The notes beneath the pieces were generated by a model. The model searched no databases and was not told the DNA's origin. It worked only from the letters and a program-made list of their open reading frames with translations. This document shows, one piece after another, positions 8,239 through 16,549 of a stretch of 64,000 nt of DNA (positions are counted from its first letter, which is position 1; every line of letters starts with the position of its first letter). Origin of the DNA: Streptomyces sp. CG 926 (GTDB lineage: Bacteria; Actinomycetota; Actinomycetes; Streptomycetales; Streptomycetaceae); the NCBI RefSeq assembly GCF_003148825.1, contig NZ_QGGZ01000007.1, positions 186,001 through 250,000 on the forward strand, written 5' to 3'. A program made the translations under genes and the position numbers.

Positions 8239-9453
8239 TTCGTCGGACGGCAATACGTCCTCGGGGTCGAAGGCCGCGTCCAGGGACTTCATCAACCGGT
8301 CCCGCTCGACCTCGTCCATCGGTACGGGTGCCACGTCCGCCGCGTCGGACAGCCGCCGGAAACCGCCCCGGCGTTGGAGGCGGCCCGTGACCCGGACCGG
8401 CAGGCCCACCAGGTGGGCGTGGCCCGCGATGCGGTACGCCTCCTCGTCGAGGGCCGCCCGGACGTAGGGGACCTCCGCCCCGGCCAGCACCCGTAGCCGT
8501 ACGGTTCCCCCGCCCCCGGCGGCCTTGCGCCGCATCCGCACCACGGCCCCGGCGAGGCGGACCGGTACGGCGGGTTCCGCGCGGGTGTAGCGGGCGGCGG
8601 CCTCTCGCAGCACGGGCAGGTCGCCCGGGGAGAACTCCACCGGCTCGGGGCGGGCGGCGCAGCCTGCCGGGACCCCGGCCGCCGGCGCCCAGGCCAGCGC
8701 GATCCGGGCCCCCTCCGAGCCCCGGACCAGGGCGATGAGCGCCTCGGCGAGTTCCCGGCTGACCCCGGCGGCCACCGCCGCGTCGAAGGCATCCATGCCG
8801 CCGGTGGCCCGCTGGTAGTCCACCGCCTCGCGGGCCGCGTGCAGGGCGTGGTGCAGCCGGGTCACGGGTCCCCGGCCGCCGTCCACCGGGACGTACGCGG
8901 TCAGTCGGCGCCCGCCCGGGGAGGGCCCCACCAGGACCCCGTCCAGGGTGCGTTCGGCCTGGGCCTGGTGGCGGGCCCCGTAGTATCCGGCCCGGGCCCG
9001 GTCGGCGAGGGCTCCCGCGAGCAGCAGCCGGCGGGCGGCCGAGCGCAGCTGTTCCTGCACGGGCCAGGAGGCCTCGCCCCGGTATCCGTAGGGCCCCTCC
9101 GGGATCTCGCGCTCCCAGCGGATCTCGTCGCTGGGCACGCTCAGCCCGAGCAGCACCTCCCGGGCCGAGGGCAGGCCGCTGTGCGCGAGGGCGGTGAGCG
9201 CCTCGTCCAGCAGGTCCGCGCAGTCGGGGAAGGTACGGCTCTCCGGGACGAGCAGGCTGGTTCCCGAGCGGCCGGGCGGGGTCCAGCGACCGTACCGTCC
9301 GGCCGCACCGCCGCGCCGCAGCCAGCCGTGGCGGTGCAGCAGCGCCCCCAGCACCTGCGGGTCGACCTGCGCGGGGTCGGGACCGCCCAGGGTGTACTGC
9401 GGGGAGGGCGACGGGGACGGCAGCGGTTCGAGGTGCGGTGAGTGCGGGTTCAT
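8236..9453 (-). CDS. Uncharacterised 405-residue protein coupled to DUF4365
   Basis: 405 residues with no domain I can name. The N terminus is proline/serine-rich. A helical middle region follows (SWPVQEQLRSAARRLLLAGA). The C-terminal ~100 residues look beta-rich and OB-fold-like (GTVRLRVLAGAEVPYVRAAL ... LVGLPVRVTGRLQRRGGFRR), which is a weak impression only. Its ATG overlaps the stop of the upstream DUF4365 gene by one base (TGATG), so the two are translationally coupled and probably work together. It ends in a TAG that is part of a repeat element. Confidence 0.75.
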   Translation of the reverse strand: MNPHSPHLEPLPSPSPSPQYTLGGPDPAQVDPQVLGALLHRHGWLRRGGAAGRYGRWTPPGRSGTSLLVPESRTFPDCADLLDEALTALAHSGLPSAREVLLGLSVPSDEIRWEREIPEGPYGYRGEASWPVQEQLRSAARRLLLAGALADRARAGYYGARHQAQAERTLDGVLVGPSPGGRRLTAYVPVDGGRGPVTRLHHALHAAREAVDYQRATGGMDAFDAAVAAGVSRELAEALIALVRGSEGARIALAWAPAAGVPAGCAARPEPVEFSPGDLPVLREAAARYTRAEPAVPVRLAGAVVRMRRKAAGGGGTVRLRVLAGAEVPYVRAALDEEAYRIAGHAHLVGLPVRVTGRLQRRGGFRRLSDAADVAPVPMDEVERDRLMKSLDAAFDPEDVLPSDE

Positions 9454-10046
9454 CAGGGTGTCCCTCCCGACCCGACCCGGGTCATGATCTCGCACAGCGC
9501 ACGGTCGTCGAAGATCCGCGTGGTCGGGATCCGTACGGTGGTGCGGCGCCGGCCGGTCACGGGGTGTCCGGCGAGGTTGGTCCAGTAGCAGCAGTGCCTC
9601 AGGTCGAGCCGGTCGTGTCCGGCGGCGAGCCACTGGTCGCGCTCCCTCGGTACGAGCATCACGACGAGGATCTTGTGGACGGCGACGGGCGTCCGGGCCA
9701 GCTTCACCAGGTGCTCGTTGTCGAGGGTGAAGCCGAAGGTGGCCCCGGGCGGCCGCGGCGGTATCTGGTAGGTCGCCTTGAGCTGCACCTTGATGGTGAC
9801 CTCGTCGTCGACGACGTGTTCGGGCGCTCCGTGGGAGACGTGCCAGTCGATGCCGTTGTCGGGGAAGGGCTGCGAGAGCGAGCATCCCGCGGCGGCCGCG
9901 ACGGCGTGCAGGTATCCCACCTGGAGGGTCTCCATGCAGGCGGTGGTGGCGAGCGTGCCGCGCAGGATTCCGGTCCGCGGACCTGTTCCCTCGTGCAGCA
10001 CCCCGCCCGGTTCGGGCTGTGTGAGCGCCATGGCCGGCTCCCCCAT
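9453..10046 (-). CDS. DUF4365 protein with a PD-(D/E)XK-like nuclease fold
   Basis: 197 residues. The conserved elements are a helix with glutamate (TTACMETLQVGYLHAVAAAA), an aspartate on a beta-strand (FPDNGIDWHV) and VTIKVQLKATY. Together they resemble the E - D - (D/E)xK layout of PD-(D/E)XK nucleases; DUF4365 is predicted to have that fold. Substrate and metal dependence are unknown. GGAGG lies 9 bases before the ATG at 10046; an ATG at 10031, also with a good ribosome site, is possible. It is the first gene of a coupled pair and divergent from an exonuclease gene. Confidence 0.75.
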   Translation of the reverse strand: MGEPAMALTQPEPGGVLHEGTGPRTGILRGTLATTACMETLQVGYLHAVAAAAGCSLSQPFPDNGIDWHVSHGAPEHVVDDEVTIKVQLKATYQIPPRPPGATFGFTLDNEHLVKLARTPVAVHKILVVMLVPRERDQWLAAGHDRLDLRHCCYWTNLAGHPVTGRRRTTVRIPTTRIFDDRALCEIMTRVGSGGTP

Positions 10047-10234
10047 GCCTTGCGGCCTCCGCCGCGAGCGGTGCTGGGTGATGACCGGTCATACGTACGG
10101 CCCCCCAAGGAAGTTGTCTCCGCACCCGACCGCCCGCAAACGGCGTACGGGGCAAACAGCCCGGGTATCACCGATGCGGCGGGGGTCATGTGTTCAGGAA
10201 GCTCCACCCGCCGCTCGGGGACGAGGAGTTCGCC

Positions 10235-10960
10235 ATGACACGCTGGTACGAGGGCCCGCTGGCCGCATTCGACACGGAGACCACCGGGGTGGACGTCGAG
10301 CAGGACCGGATCGTGTCCGCCGCGCTCATCGTCCAGGAGTGTGCGGGCGGCCGGGTCCGCACCACGCGCTGGCTGGTCAATCCCGGCATTCCGGTGCCCG
10401 CGGGGGCCACGGAAGTGCACGGGCTGACCGACGAGCACCTGCAGCGTCACGGGCGCTGGCCGGCGCCGGTGGTGGAGGAGATAGCCCGGGCGCTCGGGGA
10501 GCAGCAGGTGGCCGGCCGGCCGGTGGTGGTGATGAACGCGCCGTTCGATCTGACGCTGCTGGACCGGGAGTTGCGCCGGCACCGGGCGTCCTCGCTGTCA
10601 CGGTACCTGGACAACCGGCCGTTGACGGTGCTGGACCCGCGGGTGCTGGACAAGCATCTGGACCGGTACCGCAAGGGCCGCCGGACGTTGACGGACCTGT
10701 GCGCGCACTACGGGATCGAGCTGGAGGGCGCGCACGACGCGGCGGCGGACGCGATGGCCTCGCTGGAGCTCGTCCGGGCGGTGGGGCGACGGTTCGCGGC
10801 ACGGCTGGAGCGGCTGACGCCGGCCGAGCTGCACACGCTTCAGGCGGTGTGGCACGCGGCGCAGGCGCGTGGCCTGCAGGCGTGGTTCGCGCGTCAGGGG
10901 ACACCGGAGCCGGTGGATCCGCACTGGCCGCTGCGACCGGACCTGTCGACGGCCGCGTAG
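10235..10960 (+). CDS. DnaQ-like 3'-5' exonuclease (DEDDh)
   Basis: 241 residues. The three exonuclease motifs are visible: AAFDTETTGVD (Exo I), VVMNAPFDLTLLDREL (Exo II) and the C-terminal GAHDAAADAMASLELV (Exo III, with the His of the DEDDh type). Such proteins remove nucleotides from DNA 3' ends in replication proofreading or repair. There is no polymerase or helicase domain, so this is a stand-alone exonuclease. The ATG at 10235 follows GAGGAG; an upstream in-frame start at 10190 is less likely. Confidence 0.88.
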   Translation: MTRWYEGPLAAFDTETTGVDVEQDRIVSAALIVQECAGGRVRTTRWLVNPGIPVPAGATEVHGLTDEHLQRHGRWPAPVVEEIARALGEQQVAGRPVVVMNAPFDLTLLDRELRRHRASSLSRYLDNRPLTVLDPRVLDKHLDRYRKGRRTLTDLCAHYGIELEGAHDAAADAMASLELVRAVGRRFAARLERLTPAELHTLQAVWHAAQARGLQAWFARQGTPEPVDPHWPLRPDLSTAA

Positions 10961-10997
10961 GACGACCGGGGTTTCGCGGAGGGCCCGAACATGCGGA

Positions 10998-11026
10998 AGG
11001 CCGGTCCGTCGATGACGGACCGGCCT
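10998..11026. terminator. Bidirectional hairpin between the exonuclease and tRNA-Val
   Basis: A 13-bp perfect stem (AGGCCGGTCCGTC / GACGGACCGGCCT) with a 3-nt loop lies 37 bp past the exonuclease stop and 8 bp past the tRNA 3' end on the other strand, so it can serve both. Confidence 0.75.
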
Positions 11027-11033
11027 GTCCCGG

Positions 11034-11105
11034 TGGGCGATACTGGGATCGAACCAGTGACCCCTTCGGTGTGAACGAAGTGCTCTCCCGCTGAGCTAAT
11101 CGCCC
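11034..11105 (-). tRNA. tRNA-Val (anticodon CAC), copy 1
   Basis: 72 nt on the minus strand. The acceptor arms GGGCGAT / ATCGCCC pair perfectly, the anticodon stem-loop is CTTCG-TTCACAC-CGAAG and the T loop is TTCGATC. CCA is not encoded. It differs from copy 2 (13832-13903) at only two or three positions. Confidence 0.95.
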
Positions 11106-11118
11106 GGGAACGGAGTGA

Positions 11119-11147
11119 ACAATACAGAAGGCTCGGGGCTGGTTCAA
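11119..11147 (-). promoter_or_regulatory. Promoter of tRNA-Val copy 1
   Basis: On the minus strand TTGAAC (11147-11142) and TATTGT (11124-11119) are separated by exactly 17 bp, close to the housekeeping sigma (HrdB) consensus. The tRNA begins 13 bp past the -10 hexamer. Confidence 0.65.
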
Positions 11148-11256
11148 ACCGCTTCCCCGCAGGCGACCCGCGGGCCGCGCGCCGGGTACCTACTCAGGGC
11201 ACATCTGAGTACGCACACCCATGTCCTGACTGCGTGACCGCCGCCACACTCCGGAT

Positions 11257-13614
11257 ATGAACACGCCTCTGCCGCCCGCCGAAGAGCTGGCGCTCATCGA
11301 CCGCGAGCTGGCTCAACTCGATGCCCGGCGGCTGTATCTGCTGAGCCGTCGGGACTGGCTGCTGCGTCTGCTGCTCCAGCCCGGGTCCGGTCCCGCTCCG
11401 GTCCGCTGGGGACCCGCGGTGTCCGGCGTGCCCGCCGGCCCCGCCGGCACCCCCGGCACCTCGAAGGAGGCCTCCGCCCCGAGCGCGCAGAACGTGCTGC
11501 TCACCCTGGGCGCGGTGCTGCTGGCGGTCGCCGCGCTCGCGTTCACGCTGGTCAGCTGGGGCTCGATGGGGATCGCCGGACGCTCGGCGGTGCTCGCCGC
11601 GGTGACGGCGGCGGCGCTGGGCGCGCCCCTGCTCCTGCTGCGCCGCGGGCTGCGGTCGACGGCGGAGTCGGTCGCGGCGGTCGGCCTGCTGCTGACGGTG
11701 CTCGACGCCTACGCGCTCCACGCGGTCGGCATGCCGGATGTGAACGGCACCGGTTACGCGGCGGGAGCGGCCGCCGTCCTGGCGACCGCGTGGGCCGCCT
11801 ACGGCTCGGGGCTGCGCACGCTGCGGCTCCCGCTGCCGGCCGCGGTGTCGGCCGCGCAGTTCGCGCTGCCGCTGGCGGCGCTGGCCGTACGGCCGGGACC
11901 GCAGGCGCTCGGCTGGGCCCTGCTGGCGACGGCGGCGCTGGACGCGGCGCTCGCCCTGCGGGTCAGGTGGGCGGCGATCCCGGCGGCCGTGAGCGCCGCC
12001 GGGGCGCTGCTGATCGGGGTGGCCCAGTCCTGGTCGGCGGGGTCCGCGGCGGCGGCCGTGGCCCCGGCGGCGCTGCTGCTGGCGGGCGCGGCCCTCGGCG
12101 TGGCGGTCGCCTGGCGGGAGCCGCGCGCCTCGGCCGCCGCGCTGGTGGGCGCCTTGGCGGCGGTGGCGGGCCTGGGCGGGGTGGTCCGGCCGGTCCTGGA
12201 CCCGGCCTGGACGGTGCTGGCGCACCTGCTGCTCGCGCTCCCGCTGCTGGCGGCGGTACGGGTCCCCGCGCTCCCGGCGGCGGTCCGGCGCGGGTCGGCC
12301 CGGGCCGGGGCCGCGGTGGCCGCCCTGGCGGCGCTGTCGGCCGGAGCCGCGGCGGCCACGGCCCTGGTGGCGCGGCTGCGGGTGCTGGGTGAGGTGTGGG
12401 CGGCGACGACCCCGGACCGGGAGCCGTACGGGCCGGGGGCGGCGGTCGTCCTGATCCTGCTGATCGCGGCGGGGGCGGCCCGGTGGACGGGGCGGGCGCT
12501 GTCCCGGCCCGAGCCGACGGTGGTGGCGGTGGTCCTGGCCTGGGCGGGGCTGTTCACGGCCCCGGTGCTGCTCGGGTTCCCGGTGGCGGCGGTGTTCGCC
12601 GCGCAGCTCGCGGTGGTGGGAGCGGCGGGCGTCCTCGCCCTGCGCTCCCCGGAGCGTGGGGTCCGGATCGCGGCGGCGGTGTGCGCGCTGGTCGGCGCCG
12701 CGAACGTGTCCCTGGGAGCGCTGGACGGCCGGACGGCGACCTTCGCGGTGTGGGGGCTGCTGGGCGTGGGCTGCGCGGCGGGAGCGGCGTACGGGCCCGC
12801 TCCGAGGCCGGTGCGGTCCGGGGCGGCCGTGTGCGCCGTCGGGTACGCCACGGGTGTCCTGGTGGCGGCGGGCGCGGTGTCGGACCTGGCGGTGGTCTGG
12901 TGGGCGCTGCCGGTGCTGGCCGTCCCGGCCCTGGTGGCGGCGCTCGGGCCGCGGCTCGGCGAGGTCCGGCTGCCCGTCGAGATCGCGGCGGCCGTGGCGG
13001 GCGTACTGGCGCTGGGTCTGTCCGCCGGGCGGGCCGGGACCCTGGCGCTGGTCCTGGCGCTGGCCGGGGTGGTGTGCGCGGGCGCCGCGGTGCGGCCGGA
13101 GCGTCGGGTGCTGGGCTGGGCGGCCGGGGCGCTGCTCGCGGCGGCGACCTGGGTGCGGCTGGCCGAGGCCGGGGTGAGCGCGCCGGAGGCCTACACGCTG
13201 CCGGTGACGGTGCCCGCCCTCGTGGTGGGGCTGCTGCGGCGGCGCCGGGACCCGCAGGCCTCGTCCTGGACGGCGTACGGCCCGGGCCTGGCGGCGACGC
13301 TGCCGCCGAGCCTGCTCGCGGCGTGGGGGGACCCGGGCTGGATGCGCCCGCTGCTGCTGGGGGTGGCCGCGCTGGTGGTGACCCTGCTGGGCGCCCGGCG
13401 GCGGCTGCAGGCTCCGCTCCTGCTCGGCGGGGCCGTGCTGGCGGCGGTGGCGGTGCACGAGCTGGCCCCGTACGTGGTGCAGGTCGCGGGTGCGCTTCCG
13501 CGCTGGGTGCCGCCGGCCCTGGCGGGGCTGCTGCTGCTGGCGGTGGGGGCGACGTACGAACGGCGGCTGCGCGACGCCCGCCGACTGCGGGCCGCGATCG
13601 GCCGACTGCGCTAG
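11257..13614 (+). CDS. Large polytopic membrane protein with SCO7613-type C-terminal domain
   Basis: 785 residues. The N-terminal ~45 residues are a charged helix (ELALIDRELAQLDARRLYLL), a probable coiled coil. After a short Pro/Gly linker come roughly twenty hydrophobic segments made mostly of Ala, Leu, Val and Gly, with very short loops. This composition and order match the Streptomyces family named after the SCO7613 C-terminal domain, whose function is unknown. No transporter signature or conserved charged residues stand out. The stop codon TAG is the first triplet of a long repeat element that follows. Confidence 0.8.
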   Translation: MNTPLPPAEELALIDRELAQLDARRLYLLSRRDWLLRLLLQPGSGPAPVRWGPAVSGVPAGPAGTPGTSKEASAPSAQNVLLTLGAVLLAVAALAFTLVSWGSMGIAGRSAVLAAVTAAALGAPLLLLRRGLRSTAESVAAVGLLLTVLDAYALHAVGMPDVNGTGYAAGAAAVLATAWAAYGSGLRTLRLPLPAAVSAAQFALPLAALAVRPGPQALGWALLATAALDAALALRVRWAAIPAAVSAAGALLIGVAQSWSAGSAAAAVAPAALLLAGAALGVAVAWREPRASAAALVGALAAVAGLGGVVRPVLDPAWTVLAHLLLALPLLAAVRVPALPAAVRRGSARAGAAVAALAALSAGAAAATALVARLRVLGEVWAATTPDREPYGPGAAVVLILLIAAGAARWTGRALSRPEPTVVAVVLAWAGLFTAPVLLGFPVAAVFAAQLAVVGAAGVLALRSPERGVRIAAAVCALVGAANVSLGALDGRTATFAVWGLLGVGCAAGAAYGPAPRPVRSGAAVCAVGYATGVLVAAGAVSDLAVVWWALPVLAVPALVAALGPRLGEVRLPVEIAAAVAGVLALGLSAGRAGTLALVLALAGVVCAGAAVRPERRVLGWAAGALLAAATWVRLAEAGVSAPEAYTLPVTVPALVVGLLRRRRDPQASSWTAYGPGLAATLPPSLLAAWGDPGWMRPLLLGVAALVVTLLGARRRLQAPLLLGGAVLAAVAVHELAPYVVQVAGALPRWVPPALAGLLLLAVGATYERRLRDARRLRAAIGRLR

Positions 13615-13777
13615 GCCGTCTCTTTCGGATCGTGTCGGCCGAGCCCGCGGCGTCCGGTGCCGTGCCCGGCAAGGCGGAGGGGCGCCCGCGTACCGGACGT
13701 ACTCGGTCGCCCCGACAACGCGGCCGGGTGCGGTGCCGGGCGTCGCCGGCCCGGCAAGATCCGAAAGAGACGGCCTA
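13612..13777. repeat. 166-bp inverted-repeat element, TAGGCCGTCTC family
   Basis: The ends are perfect inverted copies: TAGGCCGTCTCTTTCGGATC at the left and its complement at the right. The inner part is ~125 bp of mixed sequence with no open frame of note. The first three bases are the stop codon of the preceding gene. Related shorter copies are at 4101-4169, 8193-8238 and 49321-49370. It looks like a small non-autonomous element or an extended terminator. Confidence 0.65.
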
Positions 13778-13789
13778 GGTGGAAACGCC

Positions 13790-13823
13790 GAAGGCCCGGA
13801 GACGGTGAAGTCTCCGGGCCTTC
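13790..13823. terminator. Hairpin next to tRNA-Val copy 2
   Basis: A 13-bp stem (GAAGGCCCGGAGA / TCTCCGGGCCTTC) with an 8-nt loop ends 9 bp from the tRNA 3' end and can stop tRNA transcription on the minus strand. Confidence 0.75.
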
Positions 13824-13831
13824 GATCCGGG

Positions 13832-13903
13832 TGGGCGATACTGGGTTCGAACCAGTGACCCCTTCGGTGTGAACGAAGTGCTCTCCCACTGAGCTAATCG
13901 CCC
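13832..13903 (-). tRNA. tRNA-Val (anticodon CAC), copy 2
   Basis: 72 nt, acceptor GGGCGAT, anticodon loop TTCACAC, T loop TTCGAAC. It is nearly identical to copy 1, and CCA is not encoded. The presumptive promoter region carries TAATGT on the minus strand close to the 5' end, but no convincing -35. Confidence 0.95.
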
Positions 13904-13949
13904 GGACGCACCGCAAACATTACCGCATGTCAGCGGTGCTCCTTGACCA

Positions 13950-14444
13950 TCACTGGTCCTTGAGGTTCCAGGGCAGGACGAGCCCGTACTTCCACAGGTA
14001 GAACCCGATCAGCGCGCCCGCGATGACGAGGCCCACGCTGGTCAGGATGATGTTGCGGCGGCGGACCTTCGGGTCGAGCGCCTTCTGTGCCGCCTCGGTC
14101 ACCTTCCGCTTGGTCCAGCGCAGCACGAGGTGGGCCCAGGCGAACTCGGTGGCCCAGATCGCCAGGCCCGCGAAGATCGCGACCCAGCCGGGCCCGGGCA
14201 GGACGAGCATGGCGATGCCGGCGCCGATCACGGCGAGGCCGACGATGAAGACGCCGACCTGCCAGCTCAGGTGCAGGCTCCTGTTCCGCTTGATGAAGGC
14301 CGGGGCCTTCGACACGTGCGGCGTCTCCTCGGCGGCCTCGGTCGCGGATTCCGCGGGCGATCCGGCGGCGGCTTCGGTGGTGGCTTCGGTGGTGGCGTCA
14401 TCAGCGGCGGACCCGTGGGTTCCGCGGTCACTCCCCGTATTCAT
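13950..14444 (-). CDS. TIGR02611/PGPGW-type transmembrane protein
   Basis: 164 residues. An acidic Ala/Thr/Glu-rich N terminus (~50 residues) is followed by two transmembrane segments flanking the signature VLPGPGWVAIFAGLAIWATE, an amphipathic charged stretch (LRWTKRKVTEAAQKALDPK) and a further membrane segment (IILTSVGLVIAGALIGFYL). This is the actinobacterial TIGR02611 family, function unknown. It is divergent from ssgB with a 177-bp spacer that must hold both promoters. Confidence 0.85.
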   Translation of the reverse strand: MNTGSDRGTHGSAADDATTEATTEAAAGSPAESATEAAEETPHVSKAPAFIKRNRSLHLSWQVGVFIVGLAVIGAGIAMLVLPGPGWVAIFAGLAIWATEFAWAHLVLRWTKRKVTEAAQKALDPKVRRRNIILTSVGLVIAGALIGFYLWKYGLVLPWNLKDQ

Positions 14445-14536
14445 GAACCCGAATCTACCGGAGCTCGATGCACACGGGAATGTGGGTTTGGATCCGCCGT
14501 CCGAGGGACCCAGAGGTCCGCAAAACGGTCAGAGGG

Positions 14537-14560
14537 GTTTACAACGGCACCGTAGGTGGC
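14537..14560 (+). promoter_or_regulatory. Possible stress-sigma promoter upstream of ssgB
   Basis: GTTT (14537-14540) is followed after 14 bp by GGTGGC. The spacing fits SigB/SigH-type promoters (GTTT-N14/15-GGGTAT), but the -10 match is poor. In S. coelicolor ssgB is reported to depend on SigH, which is why I record it. Confidence 0.25.
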
Positions 14561-14621
14561 ATGTCGATTTCGCCGACGTGCGAATCCCCGAGCGCACACT
14601 GAGCGAAAGGCCCTGGCGCTT

Positions 14622-15035
14622 ATGAACACCACGGTCAGCTGCGAGCTGCACCTGCGCCTCGTTGTGTCGAGCGAGTCCTCACTGCCTGTTCCCGCGGGCC
14701 TGCGGTATGACACGGCCGACCCCTACGCCGTGCACGCCACCTTCCACACCGGCGCCGAGGAGACGGTCGAATGGGTATTCGCCCGCGACCTCCTCGCGGA
14801 GGGCCTCCACCGGCCCACCGGTACCGGCGACGTCCGCGTCTGGCCGTCCCGCAGCCACGGTCAGGGCGTCGTCTGCATCGCCCTGAGCTCACCGGAGGGA
14901 GAAGCACTGCTCGAAGCACCCGCCCGAGCACTCGAGTCGTTCCTCAAGCGGACGGACGCCGCGGTCCCACCCGGGACCGAACACCGGCACTTCGACCTCG
15001 ACAAGGAGCTCTCCCACATCCTGGCCGAAAGCTGA
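14622..15035 (+). CDS. ssgB: Sporulation-specific cell division protein SsgB
   Basis: 137 residues, all one SsgA-like domain: MNTTVSCELHLRLV, then DPYAVHATFHTGAEETVEW and FLKRTDAAVPPGTE. The sequence agrees with my memory of S. coelicolor SsgB almost residue for residue; this paralogue is extremely conserved in sporulating actinomycetes. SsgB localises to future septum sites in aerial hyphae and recruits FtsZ to start sporulation-specific division. The start is the ATG preceding MNTTVS, 20 bases after GCGAAAGG. The gene is a single unit flanked by a divergent membrane protein and a downstream CGNR regulator. Confidence 0.96.
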   Translation: MNTTVSCELHLRLVVSSESSLPVPAGLRYDTADPYAVHATFHTGAEETVEWVFARDLLAEGLHRPTGTGDVRVWPSRSHGQGVVCIALSSPEGEALLEAPARALESFLKRTDAAVPPGTEHRHFDLDKELSHILAES

Positions 15036-15233
15036 GCCAGGCCTACAGCCGCTCGACACCGTCCGACTCGGGGCGACGGTGCGGGACGGACAACCACATA
15101 CGGCAGTGCCGGCGCTGTTCCAGCGGAAGCCACCCGCGAGGACGGCGCCGGTGTGCTCTGCGCGACCCGCTATTGTCGGGCGGCAGCGGCGACGGCCCCC
15201 GTCGTCGCAGGCCCGTCCCCTGAGGGAGACCCC

Positions 15234-15854
15234 GTGCAGATCCCCCACGACACCCGTCGCGCGCTCGACGTCGTCGTCGCGCTGGTGAACACCGCGGCCG
15301 AGGCCGACCAGCCCGACGGACTCTCGGACATCGGCGCGCTGCGCGGATTCGTCCAGGAGTACTCGATCAGTGACGTCGGCGACCTCAGTGCCCGCGACCT
15401 GGCCGGCGTCCGGACGGTGCGCGGGAAGTTCGCGCAGGTCTTCGCCTCCCCGAACCCGCGCGCGGCTTCCATCCTGATCAACGAGCTCGTGGCCACGGCG
15501 GGCACCACCCCGCAGCTGACCGACCACGACGGCTACGACTGGCACGTGCACTACTTCGCGCCGGGCGCGTCGGTGGGTGACCACCTGGCGGCCGACGGTG
15601 GCATGGCGCTCGCCTTCATCGTGGTCTCCGGCGAGCAGGAACGGCTGCGCCGCTGCGAGGCCCCGGACTGCCGGCGCGCCTTCGTCGACCTGTCCCGCAA
15701 CCGGTCCCGGCGCTACTGCGACAGCCGGACCTGCGGGAACCGGCTGCACGTGGCGGCGTACCGGGCCCGGCGCAAGGAGGCCGACGCGGAGGCGTCAGAG
15801 CATGAAGAGGTCGTGCACCGCAGCGAGCAGCAGCAGGATGCCGATCACGGCTAG
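15234..15854 (+). CDS. CGNR zinc-finger (ABATE-type) regulator
   Basis: 206 residues from GTG with GAGGGAG upstream. The N-terminal ~130 residues are the ABATE-like domain. The C terminus holds the zinc finger, RRCEAPDCRRAFVDLSRNRS followed by RYCDSRTCGNR, with four cysteines and the CGNR tetrad. These proteins are putative DNA-binding regulators; ligand and targets are unknown. The last ~20 residues are acidic and glutamine-rich. Its 3' end overlaps a small membrane-protein gene on the opposite strand by 60 bp. Confidence 0.87.
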   Translation: MQIPHDTRRALDVVVALVNTAAEADQPDGLSDIGALRGFVQEYSISDVGDLSARDLAGVRTVRGKFAQVFASPNPRAASILINELVATAGTTPQLTDHDGYDWHVHYFAPGASVGDHLAADGGMALAFIVVSGEQERLRRCEAPDCRRAFVDLSRNRSRRYCDSRTCGNRLHVAAYRARRKEADAEASEHEEVVHRSEQQQDADHG

Positions 15855-15956
15855 GAAGATCATCAGGGGTGGCTGGGAGAGCGCGAAGAGACAACCTCGC
15901 GGCTCCTCCACCACAGGGGCGGGTACCGGCGGGTCACGGTGCGATGTGTCGAACAT
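15795..15956 (-). CDS. Small single-span membrane protein
   Basis: 53 residues. After a ~30-residue soluble N terminus (MFDTSHRDPPVPAPVVEEPR) comes one strong transmembrane helix (LMIFLAVIGILLLLAAVHDL) near the C terminus. The ATG at 15956 is chosen; the frame extends 11 codons further up. It overlaps the tail of the CGNR gene, so one of the two 3' ends could be misplaced, but a clean membrane helix antisense to a charged tail is unlikely by chance. Confidence 0.5.
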   Translation of the reverse strand: MFDTSHRDPPVPAPVVEEPRGCLFALSQPPLMIFLAVIGILLLLAAVHDLFML

Positions 15957-16080
15957 GTCGGGGCGATGATGACGCAGCGCACCACACACCGACCTTCAAC
16001 ACGCCAACATCCGCGCGGGAGTTCGCTCGATCTTGTGGACGAGGGCGGTCCTGGCCCGGCCGGGGCCGATCACGTGCTCT

Positions 16081-16122
16081 GATCCCGTGGTTCGGATCCC
16101 GTGGTTCAGATCCCGTGCTTCT
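16081..16122. repeat. 14-bp tandem repeat across a stop codon
   Basis: Three adjoining units of GATCCCGTGGTTC(G/A), the third slightly diverged, run from non-coding sequence into the last codons of the gene at 16106-16549, whose stop lies in the second unit. Confidence 0.6.
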
Positions 16123-16549
16123 TGAGGATGGCCTCGATGTCGGAGAAGTCCTCCGCGGGGGCGGCGGGCTGCGCCTGCGAACCGGCTCGGGCGGAGCCGA
16201 GGGACGGCGCGGAGGCACCCGGGGCGACGGCCTCGGTGGCCGGGCTCTTCCTGACCTTCTTCGCCGGCTTCCCGGACTCCCCGGACTCGGGCAGGCCGCG
16301 GCGCTCGATGGCCCGGGTCGTCATGAAGAGCAGCCAGGACAGGCCGAGCAGGCCGAAGCCGGCCCAGACGGTCGGGTTGAAGACCATCCCGGACACCCAC
16401 TCCACGAACCCCGTCATCACCAGGGCGACCGGCACCAGCGCGTACGCCGTGATCCGGGCGGCGGTCAGGAAGCGTTTGCGGTAGGCGGTGACCGCGGCGA
16501 TGCCCAGGCCCGCCACTGACACCGCGGAGCAAATGGTCTCGGCAAGCAT
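16106..16549 (-). CDS. Small membrane protein, unknown function
   Basis: 147 residues from an ATG preceded by GGAGGA. Three hydrophobic segments cover about residues 3-70 (SAVSVAGLGIAAVTAY, ITAYALVPVALVMTGFV, WAGFGLLGLSWLLFMTT). They are followed by a basic, Ala/Ser-rich tail ending DFSDIEAILKKHGI. I do not recognise the family. The conserved-looking acidic/basic tail suggests a cytoplasmic contact site. The gene is divergent from the DsbA-like gene, with 213 bp between them and no obvious operator. Confidence 0.7.
   Translation of the reverse strand: MLAETICSAVSVAGLGIAAVTAYRKRFLTAARITAYALVPVALVMTGFVEWVSGMVFNPTVWAGFGLLGLSWLLFMTTRAIERRGLPESGESGKPAKKVRKSPATEAVAPGASAPSLGSARAGSQAQPAAPAEDFSDIEAILKKHGI

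Noticed and set aside
11194-13458. A 754-codon frame antisense to the SCO7613-type gene
   Set aside because: The translation is almost entirely Arg, Gln, His, Pro and Gly, typical of a shadow frame; the plus strand gives regular membrane helices.
13612-13777. Insertion sequence
   Set aside because: The element has inverted ends but no transposase frame and no visible target duplication. It is kept as a repeat.
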